From Paenibacillus barengoltzii NBRC 101215 (GTDB lineage Bacteria > Bacillota > Bacilli > Paenibacillales > Paenibacillaceae), in NCBI RefSeq assembly GCF_004000745.1, contig NZ_BILV01000042.1, forward strand, positions 1-54,274: DNA of 54,274 nt, in the 5' to 3' direction. Positions 42,090-50,712 of the stretch are shown here, one piece after another. The position numbers and the translations under genes are program-made. The notes below the pieces were generated by a model. The model was not told where the DNA came from. It worked only from the letters and a program-made list of their open reading frames with translations, and ran no database searches. Position 1 is the stretch's first letter; each line of letters begins with the position of its first letter.

Positions 42090-43712
42090 ATGACGAAGCG
42101 ATCCCAACTGTTCAAGCATGCCACCGCTGCTGCACTCACCTTAAGTCTGGCACTTCCGCCGGCATCCGCAATGGCTTCTCAGCAAAGCGCCACCGCACTC
42201 ATCCCTGTACGGGAGGCAGCCGAGGGGTTTGGCGCGCAAGTGGATTGGGTGCCGGACAACCACAGCATTATTATCACCAAGGACGGACATAAGCTGGAGC
42301 TGACCCTTGGTTCGACGGAAGCACTGGTGGATGGCAAACGTGTTGTTTTGGAAGAGCCTGTACGCATTACGCAAGGCCGAGCGCTAGTGGATGCCCAATG
42401 GTTTACTAGCGTGTTTGGGGAAAATGAATCTGCCGATGCGGATGCAGGAGTGACGGACACCGCCGACTTGTTCCTGAACGCGTTGCTTGCCGGGAACGGT
42501 ACCGAAGCGGCGAAATATGTAAGCACCTCTGCTTCGGCTTACCTTCCGGCTCCCCTGCTGAATCAGCTCTGGGCCAATTATGAGACCGTGTTCGGCAAAG
42601 CGGTTGGCACGCCTTCCAAGAGCGTATCGATCAATTCCGTCCACCGCAACGTGACGTACGTCTTTCAGACTAGTGCCGTTCCTGTGAACTTAACGCTGCG
42701 GCTAAATGCCGCTGGTGAGATCGACGATATGTATATCGCCGCTGCAGCCGAATCGGCCTACCAGAAGCCGGCCTATGAAGACCCCTCCGCTTATACCGAG
42801 CGGGAAGTCACCGTTGGGGAAGGCGCCATGGCCTTACCGGGCACCCTAACGCTGCCTGCGGGCGAAGGCCCATTCCCTGCCGTCGTGCTGGTGCACGGCT
42901 CCGGCACTAACGACCGGGATGAGACGATCGGCGGCGGCAAGCCGTTCCGTGATCTGGCGGTGGGCTTGGCGAAGCAAGGCATCGCCGTCCTGCGGTACGA
43001 CAAAGTGACGTACGAGCATACCTTCAAAGTCGCCGCCGATCCGAAGTTTACGCTGAAAAAAGAGACGGTTGACGATGCCTTGAAAGCGGTGGCGTTATTG
43101 AAACAGACACCGGAAATCGATGCCTCGCGCATCTTCGTTGCGGGCCACAGCCAAGGCGGTTATGCGATGCCGCTGATCATCGCAGGCGATACCAACGGCG
43201 ACATCGCCGGGACGATTCTGCTGTCCGGGCCAAGCGGCAAGTTCGCCGATCTGTTGGCGGAGCAGCAAGCCGGGCTCGTCAGCCGCGTGAAGCAGCTGGG
43301 GTTGGACTCAGCACCGTATGAGCAGCAAGCTGCGGTGTATACGTCCATCGCTGCGATGGTTAACGACCCGCAGTATACGGTAGATCATATGCCAGAGCAA
43401 TTCCCGGCCCAACCGGCTTACTGGTGGTTCGAGCAGAAGAATTACGTGCCGACCGAGCTCGCCAAACAGCAATCCGTTCCGATGCTGATCCTGCAAGGCG
43501 AGAACGACTGGCAAGTGACGATGAAACAATTTGAAGGCTGGAAAACCGCCCTGCAAAACCGCAACGACGTCACATTTAAGTCTTACCCGCAGGTCAACCA
43601 CCTGCTGGCTAAGGTGGATGGCCTTTCGATCGGCGCCGAATACGCCCAGCCGTCCAACGTCTCCAAGGAGATCATCGACGATATCGCCGCTTGGCTTCTG
43701 GGAATCAAATAA
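42090..43712 (+). CDS. Secreted alpha/beta hydrolase with stalk and DUF3887-like domains
   Basis: 540 residues. Signal peptide to about residue 29 (ASAMAS), a stalk domain (about 33-110: LIPVREAAEGFGAQVDWVPDNHSIIITKDG, in parts), a DUF3887-like segment (about 120-220), and an alpha/beta hydrolase (about 240-540). The catalytic triad is S354 (AGHSQGG), D473 (QGENDW) and H504 (QVNHLL), and the oxyanion loop is LVHGSGTNDRDE. Such serine hydrolases act on esters; substrate unknown. ATG 42090 follows AAGGAGG. It is the third gene of the gntR operon, 35 bases after the DUF1648 protein. Confidence 0.92.
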   Translation: MTKRSQLFKHATAAALTLSLALPPASAMASQQSATALIPVREAAEGFGAQVDWVPDNHSIIITKDGHKLELTLGSTEALVDGKRVVLEEPVRITQGRALVDAQWFTSVFGENESADADAGVTDTADLFLNALLAGNGTEAAKYVSTSASAYLPAPLLNQLWANYETVFGKAVGTPSKSVSINSVHRNVTYVFQTSAVPVNLTLRLNAAGEIDDMYIAAAAESAYQKPAYEDPSAYTEREVTVGEGAMALPGTLTLPAGEGPFPAVVLVHGSGTNDRDETIGGGKPFRDLAVGLAKQGIAVLRYDKVTYEHTFKVAADPKFTLKKETVDDALKAVALLKQTPEIDASRIFVAGHSQGGYAMPLIIAGDTNGDIAGTILLSGPSGKFADLLAEQQAGLVSRVKQLGLDSAPYEQQAAVYTSIAAMVNDPQYTVDHMPEQFPAQPAYWWFEQKNYVPTELAKQQSVPMLILQGENDWQVTMKQFEGWKTALQNRNDVTFKSYPQVNHLLAKVDGLSIGAEYAQPSNVSKEIIDDIAAWLLGIK

Positions 43713-43771
43713 GGCGCGTGATGCTTGCTGACTGCCACGGCGTCTAGTGAGCTCACCAATAAGGCCATAAT

Positions 43772-43814
43772 AAAAACGCCTGCGCAAGGGTCCCTCCCTG
43801 CGCAGGCGTTTTTG
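43772..43814. terminator. Bidirectional terminator between the hydrolase and iclR genes
   Basis: AAAAACGCCTGCGCA and TGCGCAGGCGTTTTT form a 15-bp perfect stem with loop AGGGTCCCTCCC-like, giving T5 on both strands. Confidence 0.93.
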
Positions 43815-43855
43815 CCGTGCACTGCATGCTGATCGGTGGCTGCCGCCAGGCGCGC

Positions 43856-44596
43856 CTACATCAGCATGCCCATCTCCCGGGCCGCCTCCATCAGGATCGG
43901 CCCGTACTCCTCCAGCCGCTGCAGCGTCAAGCGGCTGACCGGCCCCGACACGGACAGGGCGGCGGCAAGCTTCCCTGTCCGGTCAAAAATCGGCGCGGAC
44001 ACCGCCGACGCCCCCGGCTCCCGCTCCTCGTAGCTGGTGGCATATCCGATCCTGCGGATATCCTCCAGCTGCGCCACATAGGCCGCCTTATCGATCGTCG
44101 GCGGCCAGTCCGGGCTGTCCAGCACCGCTTGGAGCACTTCGTCGCCCGAGTAGGCGACAAGCACCTTGCTGGACGCGCCCACATACAGCGGCAGCCGCGC
44201 CCCGACCGGCGCCACCCGGCGGATGGCCTGGTTGCTCTGCACCGCCTGAATCCGTATCCGCTCGATGCCGTCGCGTAAATAGAGGCTGACCGTCTCGCCA
44301 AGGCGGTCGCGCAGCCGCTCCATCTGCGGCAGCAGCAGCACCGCGGGATCGTCGCTGTGGGACATATGGGTCGACAGCTCCCAGATCTTCAGGCCGAGTC
44401 GATACTTCTCCGTAGCAGGATCGCGGATCACATAGCCCCGATCCTCCAGCGTGGTCAACAAGCGATGGACCGTGCTTTTATGAAGGCCGATTTCGGCGGC
44501 GATCTCCGTCAGCCCCAAATCGCTTGCTTTTGTGAAGCATCCCAAAATATCCAAAGCCCGCTCAACTGCGCGCACCGTCAGCTTCCGATCTTCCAT
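43856..44596 (-). CDS. IclR family transcriptional regulator
   Basis: 246 residues. N-terminal winged helix (about 6-65: VERALDILGCFTKASDLGLTEIAAEIGLHKSTVHRLLTTLEDRGYV, read in parts) and the C-terminal IclR effector domain, ending MEAAREMGMLM. The ligand pocket is formed by the GARLPLYVGASSKVLVAY and SAPIFDRTGKLAAALSVSGP stretches. ATG 44596 follows AAGGAGG. A consensus promoter and a palindrome lie in front of it; the palindrome recurs before acnA, which points to aconitase, or carboxylic-acid metabolism, as a target. Effector unknown. Confidence 0.95.
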   Translation of the reverse strand: MEDRKLTVRAVERALDILGCFTKASDLGLTEIAAEIGLHKSTVHRLLTTLEDRGYVIRDPATEKYRLGLKIWELSTHMSHSDDPAVLLLPQMERLRDRLGETVSLYLRDGIERIRIQAVQSNQAIRRVAPVGARLPLYVGASSKVLVAYSGDEVLQAVLDSPDWPPTIDKAAYVAQLEDIRRIGYATSYEEREPGASAVSAPIFDRTGKLAAALSVSGPVSRLTLQRLEEYGPILMEAAREMGMLM

Positions 44597-44612
44597 CCGG
44601 CATCCTCCTTAG

Positions 44613-44629
44613 GTTTCACTATATGAAAC
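44613..44629. promoter_or_regulatory. 17-bp palindrome in the iclR leader, probable autoregulatory operator
   Basis: GTTTCACTATATGAAAC lies between the iclR promoter and its ribosome site, about +6 to +22 of the predicted transcript. Its reverse complement, GTTTCATATAGTGAAAC, differs from the acnA palindrome at one base. Confidence 0.75.
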
Positions 44630-44641
44630 TCGGTTACATAA

Positions 44642-44670
44642 ATTATATGAAAGAAGCGAATTTCCGTCAA
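44642..44670 (-). promoter_or_regulatory. Promoter of iclR
   Basis: On the minus strand TTGACG (44670-44665) and a perfect TATAAT (44647-44642) are 17 bases apart; start near 44635. Confidence 0.85.
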
Positions 44671-44684
44671 TGAAACACCTTCCA

Positions 44685-44713
44685 TTGACATTCACTGGGG
44701 ATCGACTTACGAT
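44685..44713 (+). promoter_or_regulatory. Promoter upstream of the alpha/beta hydrolase gene
   Basis: TTGACA (44685-44690) and TACGAT (44708-44713) are 17 bases apart. The leader to the ATG at 44835 is about 115 bases and carries a cre-like stretch at 44763-44777 (TTAAAAGCGTTTTCT, one mismatch to the consensus). Confidence 0.6.
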
Positions 44714-44834
44714 TAAATCCAGGAGAATCGTGTTATTTCGACATTTTCTTCGATTCCCAACATTAAAAGCGTTTTCTTATATGGTAAACAGTCCAAAATT
44801 TAATCATATCATCTAGTAATGGGAGGGGAAGCGT

Positions 44835-45866
44835 ATGAGCCACACCGGTCGAAATGATCTTCCCTTGCCTCCTTCGGCGTACGTTTCCGGCGATGTTCCC
44901 ACGGCGACTGCTCGGCGAATTAGCATCAAAAACATTATTATTGCCCTCTTACTATCCGTGCTGTTCTTCTTCTTCTTCTGCTTCATCTCGCTGCACGGCT
45001 ATATCGCCTGGGTGCTCTCTAACCCCAAAGTAGCGCCGCTTTATTCCAATCCGAAGCTGTCTATTAACTTGGATTACCAGAACATCACCTTCCCTGCGGC
45101 TGACGGGAGCCGAATGATGCAAGGATGGTATATTCCAGCAGAAGATTCCGACAAGACGATCGTATTCAGCCATGGGTATGGGGCCAACCGAGAAGAGTAT
45201 TGGATCCCGATGTATGATCTGGCCAATTTTGCCCATCGTCTGAATTTTAATGTCCTGATGTTTGATTATGGCTTCGCCGCACAAAACAGCAAAGAGGTTG
45301 CCACCGGCGGCAAAAAGGAAGCCCAACAGCTGCTCGGAGCGATTCAGGTTGCCAAACAATTGGGCAGCCAAGAGATCATCGTCTGGGGTTTCTCCATGGG
45401 AGCCGGCACCGCGCTGCAAGCTGGTCTCAAAAATCCGGATATCGACGGCATGATTCTCGACAGTACGTTCCTGTTGGAGCCGGATACGATGTACCACAAC
45501 ATCCGCCAGCATATCGATCTGCCGCGCCATCCGTCGCTGGAGATCATCGGCATGCTGCTTCCAGTGCTCAACGGTACCAGCCTGCGGCAAATTCCATATA
45601 GCCAGGTCAAATCGGAGGATTATCCTTTTCCGATCCTGTTCATCCACGGTACAGAGGATGAGAAAGCGCCTTACCCGATCGCCGAGAAACTGGCGGAGAA
45701 CCAAACGAACCCCACTTCCGGCGTATGGATTGTAGACGGCGCGCATCATGAGTTGATTTTCCGCGAGCATCCTAAGGAGTATCTGCGCAAGGTGTCGCTG
45801 TTCCTGGGCCAGATCAAGCTCGCAACGCAAAAAACGAATATTCAAACCGGGTCCGCATCCGAATAG
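44835..45866 (+). CDS. Membrane-anchored alpha/beta hydrolase (YqkD/BEM46-like)
   Basis: 343 residues. One N-terminal membrane helix (about 33-56, with a run of seven phenylalanines at about 44-48) and a catalytic domain outside. The triad is S187 (WGFSMGAG), D275 (HGTEDEK) and H304 (DGAHHEL), and the oxyanion loop is FSHGYGANREEYW. These hydrolases are of unknown natural substrate. ATG 44835 follows GGGAGGGG. It is the first gene before the SOD fusion, 68 bases away, and probably cotranscribed with it, since no strong promoter was seen between them. Confidence 0.9.
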   Translation: MSHTGRNDLPLPPSAYVSGDVPTATARRISIKNIIIALLLSVLFFFFFCFISLHGYIAWVLSNPKVAPLYSNPKLSINLDYQNITFPAADGSRMMQGWYIPAEDSDKTIVFSHGYGANREEYWIPMYDLANFAHRLNFNVLMFDYGFAAQNSKEVATGGKKEAQQLLGAIQVAKQLGSQEIIVWGFSMGAGTALQAGLKNPDIDGMILDSTFLLEPDTMYHNIRQHIDLPRHPSLEIIGMLLPVLNGTSLRQIPYSQVKSEDYPFPILFIHGTEDEKAPYPIAEKLAENQTNPTSGVWIVDGAHHELIFREHPKEYLRKVSLFLGQIKLATQKTNIQTGSASE

Positions 45867-45934
45867 CATAATCCAACCCTCCTCACCAATAAGTTAGTAG
45901 TAATGTACTTCTTATCCCCGAGGAGGTAGGCCGA

Positions 45935-47359
45935 ATGTTGTTCGTATACGGGCCTTTTTTGCCTGTACGCATATTAGAGGAAATCCGTTTCTGGAAGCAG
46001 CAAGAAGCAGAGCATACAGAAGTGATTCAGGCGATCGTGCCCAGCCTGGAAGCCGATTATGTGAAGCTGCTGGAGGAATGGAAGCCGATTTTTGAAGGGA
46101 CGGAGGCCGCCGCTGACAGGCTGCTGCAATACGCCTTGGCTACGCCCCATGCCGCTACGAGTCCAGAGGTTATCCGCCAGACGGAACGGCTTCTGCGAGC
46201 CTCGTGTCAACAGTCGCAGGAATTTATCCGCCACCTGGAATACATGCTGAAGCACAGCGCAGCCGTGAAATCGGTACCGCTGGCGCCCGTGGTGCTGCTG
46301 CACATCATCCGGGAATCTGCGTACTTCCTTGAGGTGCTTGAACGGCTAAATCGGCCGGGAGAAATCGCTGGCAGCATGGCCGCAGCGCCGCCGTATCCCG
46401 ATCCGTATCACGCGGCTGGAGCGCAGCCATTCTATCGTGAAGAAGAGTCGCAGGAGCTAGCGGCCACCCCCACCTCTGAGCATCCGGAACTGACGGACGA
46501 CGTGCTCCCTGCCATCACCGATGAGTTGAACAGATCCGAACCCTCTGAGGTGGCAAACCCGCCCGAAGAGCCAGACGGAATAGAAACAGCCAACATCTCC
46601 GAAGCCAGCCTTGAAGTGGAAGCTGGGCAAGAACATAACCAGGAAGAACAGGAACAGGATGAACTCAGCCTTCGCCAAGAACCAACCGCTGATGACAACA
46701 CGGAAACGCCCACGGCGCGCATACCAGAACGGTCCGTCCCGATCGGCGGACATACCCTCCCTCCGCTGCCTTATCCGTACAATGCGTTGGAGCCATATAT
46801 CGACGAACAGACGATGCGCATTCATCACGACAAGCATCATAAGACGTATGTGGACGATTTGAACAAAGCGGAGCTTAAGCTGCAGGACGCACGGAAATCC
46901 GGTAATTTTGATTTAGTGAAGCATTGGGAGCGGGAGCTCGCCTTTAACGGCGCAGGGCATTATCTGCATACGATTTTCTGGGACATTATGCATCCGAAGG
47001 GCGGCGGCAAACCGCAAGGCGAGCTGCTGGAGCAGATCAAACGGGATTTTGGCAGCTACGACGCGTTCCACAAGCAGTTCTCTGAAGCCGCAGCCAAAGT
47101 CGAAGGCGGCGGCTGGGCCATCCTGGTGTGGAGCCCGCGCGCTCACCGGCTGGAAATTCTCACAGCAGAGAAGCATCAGAACCTGTCGCAATGGGACGTC
47201 GTTCCACTGCTTCCGCTGGACGTTTGGGAGCATGCCTATTACCTGAAGCATCAAAACGCACGCGCCAACTACATCAAAGATTGGTGGAACGTCGTCTATT
47301 GGCCCGCCGTCTCCCAACGCTACGAAGCCGCGAAAAAACTAAAATGGCAGCCGTTTTAA
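45935..47359 (+). CDS. DUF2935-like domain fused to Fe/Mn superoxide dismutase
   Basis: 474 residues in three parts. Residues 8-140 form a four-helix, DUF2935-like module with acidic/histidine pairs (EIRFWKQQEAEH, EFIRHLEY, HIIRESAYF) that could bind metal. Residues 141-268 are a disordered acidic linker rich in Glu, Pro and Thr. Residues 269-470 are a superoxide dismutase with metal ligands H297, H345, D429 and H433; the G341 and Q415 positions are of the Mn type, while GHYLH replaces the usual GHANH. The SOD part resembles B. subtilis SodF, which is shorter. No signal peptide. AGGAGG precedes ATG 45935. Confidence 0.9.
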   Translation: MLFVYGPFLPVRILEEIRFWKQQEAEHTEVIQAIVPSLEADYVKLLEEWKPIFEGTEAAADRLLQYALATPHAATSPEVIRQTERLLRASCQQSQEFIRHLEYMLKHSAAVKSVPLAPVVLLHIIRESAYFLEVLERLNRPGEIAGSMAAAPPYPDPYHAAGAQPFYREEESQELAATPTSEHPELTDDVLPAITDELNRSEPSEVANPPEEPDGIETANISEASLEVEAGQEHNQEEQEQDELSLRQEPTADDNTETPTARIPERSVPIGGHTLPPLPYPYNALEPYIDEQTMRIHHDKHHKTYVDDLNKAELKLQDARKSGNFDLVKHWERELAFNGAGHYLHTIFWDIMHPKGGGKPQGELLEQIKRDFGSYDAFHKQFSEAAAKVEGGGWAILVWSPRAHRLEILTAEKHQNLSQWDVVPLLPLDVWEHAYYLKHQNARANYIKDWWNVVYWPAVSQRYEAAKKLKWQPF

Positions 47360-47428
47360 TCGGCTGCCATTTGACGCTAAAAGACCTCTGGTTCCCGAGG
47401 CTAATCCTCGAAACCAAAGGTCTTTAAT
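47345..47428. terminator. Two hairpins between the SOD fusion and folE
   Basis: ATGGCAGCCG/CGGCTGCCAT overlaps the SOD fusion stop codon. A second, larger hairpin has arms AAAGACCTCTGGTTCCCGAGG-like (47380-47400) and its partner (47406-47425); on the minus strand it ends GGTCTTTTAG and would terminate folE. Confidence 0.75.
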
Positions 47429-47433
47429 AAAGA

Positions 47434-48027
47434 CTATTCCTTTATGAGCGAAAGGAACTCCGCCCGGGAAGCCGCATCCTTACGGAAGCTTCCGCGTACG
47501 GCCGAGGTCACGGTTTTGCTGCCGGGCTTCTTGACGCCGCGGGAGCACATGCACAGGTGCTCGCCCTCCACAACAACCATGACGCCTTTGGGTTGCAGCA
47601 CTTCTTCCATGATGTCAGCAATTTGCGAAGTAATCCGCTCCTGCACCTGCAGGCGTCGGGTTACTGCTTCTACCAAACGGGCCAGCTTGCTGAGCCCGGC
47701 GATTCGACCGCTTGGAATATATCCAATATGGGCTTTGCCGAAGAAAGGCGCCATATGATGCTCGCATTGACTGTAATAGACGATGTCCTTTACAATGACA
47801 AGCTCTTCATGGTTTTCTTCGAAGGTAACTCCCAGCACATCCCGAGGATCGACTTCATACCCGGCAAAAATCTCTTCATACATCCGCGTCACCCGGGCCG
47901 GTGTTTCGATCAGCCCTTCGCGTTCCACGTCTTCCCCGATCAGCTTCAAGATTTCCCGAACATGATATTCGATTTGCTCCCGATGATCGCCTACCCGTGT
48001 ATTAACGTAATCTTTCAATCCGGACAT
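47434..48027 (-). CDS. folE: GTP cyclohydrolase I
   Basis: 197 residues. It converts GTP to 7,8-dihydroneopterin triphosphate, the first step to folate and, through QueD, to queuosine. The zinc site is formed by Cys in [11 protein letters not shown], its neighbouring His, and Cys in [12 protein letters not shown]; other marks are [13 protein letters not shown] and [22 protein letters not shown] (in parts). ATG 48027 follows AGGAGGGG; the 48048 extension precedes that site. It follows the YneF-like gene by 42 bases. A queG gene is upstream on the same strand; the folate/queuosine link is suggestive only. Confidence 0.96.
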   Translation of the reverse strand: MSGLKDYVNTRVGDHREQIEYHVREILKLIGEDVEREGLIETPARVTRMYEEIFAGYEVDPRDVLGVTFEENHEELVIVKDIVYYSQCEHHMAPFFGKAHIGYIPSGRIAGLSKLARLVEAVTRRLQVQERITSQIADIMEEVLQPKGVMVVVEGEHLCMCSRGVKKPGSKTVTSAVRGSFRKDAASRAEFLSLIKE

Positions 48028-48069
48028 CTTCAGCGCCCCTCCTTTCATAGAGTATGGCGAAACGTTACT

Positions 48070-48312
48070 TTATTTTCTCTTCTTCGTCGGCCGTCCCGCC
48101 CCCGGCAATGGGCCACCTTGATTTTTCATCATCTGCTGCGCGCGCTGCATTTGCTTGCTGTTCAGGTTATACCCCATTTGCTTCGCCATTTTTTGCAGCA
48201 TTTGCGGGTCGTTTTGCATTTTCGTTAACTGTCTGCGGAGATAAAAGACCCCGATCACAAAACCGCCAACCAGACCGACGATTAAAGTAATAATTGGAAT
48301 AACGATATCCAT
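48070..48312 (-). CDS. YneF family (UPF0154) membrane protein
   Basis: 80 residues. One N-terminal membrane helix (about 4-24: IPIITLIVGLVGGFVIGVFY) and a basic, Gln/Met-rich cytoplasmic tail with LTKMQNDPQMLQKMAKQMGYNLNSKQMQ (in parts), as in YneF. AGGGGTGG precedes ATG 48312. Function unknown. A promoter lies in front of it, and folE follows it, so both probably share that transcript. Confidence 0.9.
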   Translation of the reverse strand: MDIVIPIITLIVGLVGGFVIGVFYLRRQLTKMQNDPQMLQKMAKQMGYNLNSKQMQRAQQMMKNQGGPLPGAGRPTKKRK

Positions 48313-48375
48313 GTTTCAGCCACCCCTGAATAATAATCGTGTCACCTTAGCTTGTAAGGCTTGCACACTCCAAAT

Positions 48376-48404
48376 ATCATAGCATCCAGCCTCACGTGAT
48401 TCAA
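48376..48404 (-). promoter_or_regulatory. Promoter of the yneF-like gene and folE
   Basis: On the minus strand TTGAAT (48404-48399) and TATGAT (48381-48376) are 17 bases apart. A palindrome CCTTAGCTTGTAAGG (48345-48359) lies 10-25 bases into the transcript. Confidence 0.6.
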
Positions 48405-48408
48405 GGAT

Positions 48409-49443
48409 TCACGCCAAAACTGCCTCAATAAACAACGTTGTCTCTGTGGCGAGGTCAATCTCATTCACGTCCAGCTCATCGCCGGTTCCGCGTACGATCC
48501 GAATCACCGGTCGGCCTGGTAATCCCCGGTGCTGTCGGACCACCACGCCGGTCTCCTTCGTCCCAAGACGAACCGAAGTCCCGTTCGGGTACACGGAGAT
48601 AATGCGCATAAACTCCACCAGCACCTCGTGATCCAACTCCTGTTCCGAGCAGGCCATCAAATGCTCGCAAGCCTCATGCGGCAGCAAGACCCGCCCGTCC
48701 TTGCTTGCACCGCTGACCAAATTATCGTACATGTTCGCAACAGCGACGATGCGTGGAAACAGATGAATTTCATCCCCGGATATCCCCCGCGGGATTCCTT
48801 TGCCGTCCAGCCGTTCATGATGTTGCAGTGCCGTATGGGCAATCAACAGATTAAATTCGCGTTTGTGGCGAAGCAGTTCATAGCCTCTCCAGGTGTGATG
48901 ATGCTTCGGGTCCTTGGCGTTGGCGCCTTCCGGCAGCGGCACCGATTTGCCGATATCGTGCAGCAGCGCGCCAATCGCCAAATCCTTGAGCTGGGAGTAC
49001 CCGAGCCCCAAGTTCAGTCCAATCATCGAGGAGATCAAGCTGACGTTCACCGCATGGATATATGCGGCATTGTCCGCTGTCCGAATGTCGGTGAGCTGTA
49101 ACAGAACCTCTTTGTTATTCAACACGTCGGTTAACAGGGAATCCACGCTGGCGTTGATTTTGCGTGTGCTCCAATCCTTACCGGAACGAATCGCCTGCAG
49201 CGTCTCGGACATTTCCCGGAACATCGCCTGCTTGGTCGCCTCGCTGAGCACATCTTCGATTTCGATATCATCGAAGTCCGGATCTTTAATGTATAACATG
49301 GTCACACCGATCCGCTTAAGCGTGTTAATCATAAAAACCGTAAGCTGAACCCCTGCCGACAATAACACGGTGCCGTTGGCGGAATACACCGTTTTACCTA
49401 AATATTGCCCCGGTTCGATATCCTCGATACTGATGAAACGCAT
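48409..49443 (-). CDS. HD-GYP-like phosphohydrolase (variant motif GIP)
   Basis: 344 residues. An N-terminal domain (about 1-60: MRFISIEDIEPGQYLGKTVY, VLLSAGVQLT) like that before many HD-GYP proteins, then an HD domain with H162-D163 in LLHDIGK and HHERLDGKGIP (208-218). Canonical HD-GYP has HHExxDGxGYP; here the motif is GIP, so cyclic di-GMP phosphodiesterase activity is not certain. The last 80 residues form a small beta domain. It lies 27 bases after queG in one operon. AGGGGG is 12 bases before ATG 49443. Confidence 0.85.
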   Translation of the reverse strand: MRFISIEDIEPGQYLGKTVYSANGTVLLSAGVQLTVFMINTLKRIGVTMLYIKDPDFDDIEIEDVLSEATKQAMFREMSETLQAIRSGKDWSTRKINASVDSLLTDVLNNKEVLLQLTDIRTADNAAYIHAVNVSLISSMIGLNLGLGYSQLKDLAIGALLHDIGKSVPLPEGANAKDPKHHHTWRGYELLRHKREFNLLIAHTALQHHERLDGKGIPRGISGDEIHLFPRIVAVANMYDNLVSGASKDGRVLLPHEACEHLMACSEQELDHEVLVEFMRIISVYPNGTSVRLGTKETGVVVRQHRGLPGRPVIRIVRGTGDELDVNEIDLATETTLFIEAVLA

Positions 49444-49470
49444 ATTTTATGTTATCCCCCTTGCTGGATA

Positions 49471-50661
49471 TCAGTCCCCGTTGGAAGCCTGCAGCTTCTG
49501 CTTGGCTGTCTGAAGCCGAACCCGCACTTCTTCCTCCTGCTCGGCGTCAAGCGCCCGGTCGATCGCTTCCTCGGCCTCCTTGCCGCCGATTCGGCTCAGC
49601 GCCCAAGCTGCAGTTCCTCTTAGCTCTGGCCGCGGGTCATGAAGCAGTATATCTATTAATTTCGGCACGGACGCCGAATCTTTGAAGTTGCCCAGCGCGA
49701 TGACCGCGTTGCGTTGGATCGGTTTTTTGCCCCTCCAAGCTGCAGCGCTGTCACCAAAACGTTCTTTAAACTCACGGTTACTTAAGTCCAGCAAGGGGAG
49801 TAACAGCGGCTTAACCGTTTCGGGATCAGGGGCCAACTCCGGCCGATGATTCCAGGACTTGCCTTTATTTTTCGGGCAGACAATCTGGCAAGTATCACAA
49901 CCATAAAGGCGGTTGCCCATCTTCACCATAAATTCCTCGTCCAGAAAGCCTTTCGTTTGCGTCAAAAAAGAAATGCACCGCTGTGCGTTTAACTCCCCGG
50001 GACCCACTAACGCTCCCGTCGGGCACGCGTCGATGCATTTGGTGCACTCACCGCAATCCTCCTCCACCGGGGTGTCGGGAGGAAACGGAATATTGGTGAT
50101 CAGCTCGCCGAGGTAAATCCACGAGCCCCACTTGGGGGAGATGATCGCGCAGTTTTTCCCCTTAAAGCCGATCCCTGCACGATCCGCCACCGCCCGGTCC
50201 ACCAGGGCGCCGGTGTCGACCATGCTCTCGATCCGCGCTTCGGGGACGCGCTCGCGGATGAAGGCTTCCAGCTTCGCCATCGCCTCGCGAAGCACCTGAT
50301 GGTAGTCCCGCCCCCAGGCGGAGCGGGCCAGAATGCCTCGCCGTTCGCCGGGCGCTGACTTCGGGGGATTCTCCATCTTCGACGGATAGGCGACCGCGAT
50401 GGATATTAATGAAGCCGGCTCCGTAAGCGATAATTCCGGATACACCCGCTTGTCCAGATCCGGCTCCTCAAAGCCAGATTCATAGCCTTTATCCCGCCGG
50501 TCCTGCAAAATTGCCTTCAGCGACAAGAACGGATCCGCGCTGGCAAAGCCGATATCGTCGATCCCCAGCTCCGTTGCGGCCTCCTGTATCTCCCGCTTCA
50601 GCTGCGCCCAGCGGTTGCCTCCTTCCGGTAAACGCGTTGTGCCGGTTTCCGCCATAGACAT
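49471..50661 (-). CDS. queG: Epoxyqueuosine reductase
   Basis: 396 residues. Cobalamin-dependent enzyme that reduces epoxyqueuosine to queuosine in tRNA. The core has AWGRDYHQVLREAM, DTGALVDRAVADRAGIGFKGKN (in parts) and two ferredoxin-type clusters, CGECTKCIDACP and CDTCQIVCPKNKG. The C-terminal about 100 residues are HEAT-like repeats (RNAVIALGNFKDSASVPKLID; ELRGTAAWALSRIGG), as in B. subtilis QueG. ATG 50661 follows GGAGGGGG, or ATG two codons later. It is between rnhA (51 bases upstream) and the HD gene. Confidence 0.95.
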   Translation of the reverse strand: MSMAETGTTRLPEGGNRWAQLKREIQEAATELGIDDIGFASADPFLSLKAILQDRRDKGYESGFEEPDLDKRVYPELSLTEPASLISIAVAYPSKMENPPKSAPGERRGILARSAWGRDYHQVLREAMAKLEAFIRERVPEARIESMVDTGALVDRAVADRAGIGFKGKNCAIISPKWGSWIYLGELITNIPFPPDTPVEEDCGECTKCIDACPTGALVGPGELNAQRCISFLTQTKGFLDEEFMVKMGNRLYGCDTCQIVCPKNKGKSWNHRPELAPDPETVKPLLLPLLDLSNREFKERFGDSAAAWRGKKPIQRNAVIALGNFKDSASVPKLIDILLHDPRPELRGTAAWALSRIGGKEAEEAIDRALDAEQEEEVRVRLQTAKQKLQASNGD

Positions 50662-50712
50662 ATGTCCCCCTCCTTCCTGTTCATGTTGCCGTAAAGGCTG
50701 TCTGTTGTATTT

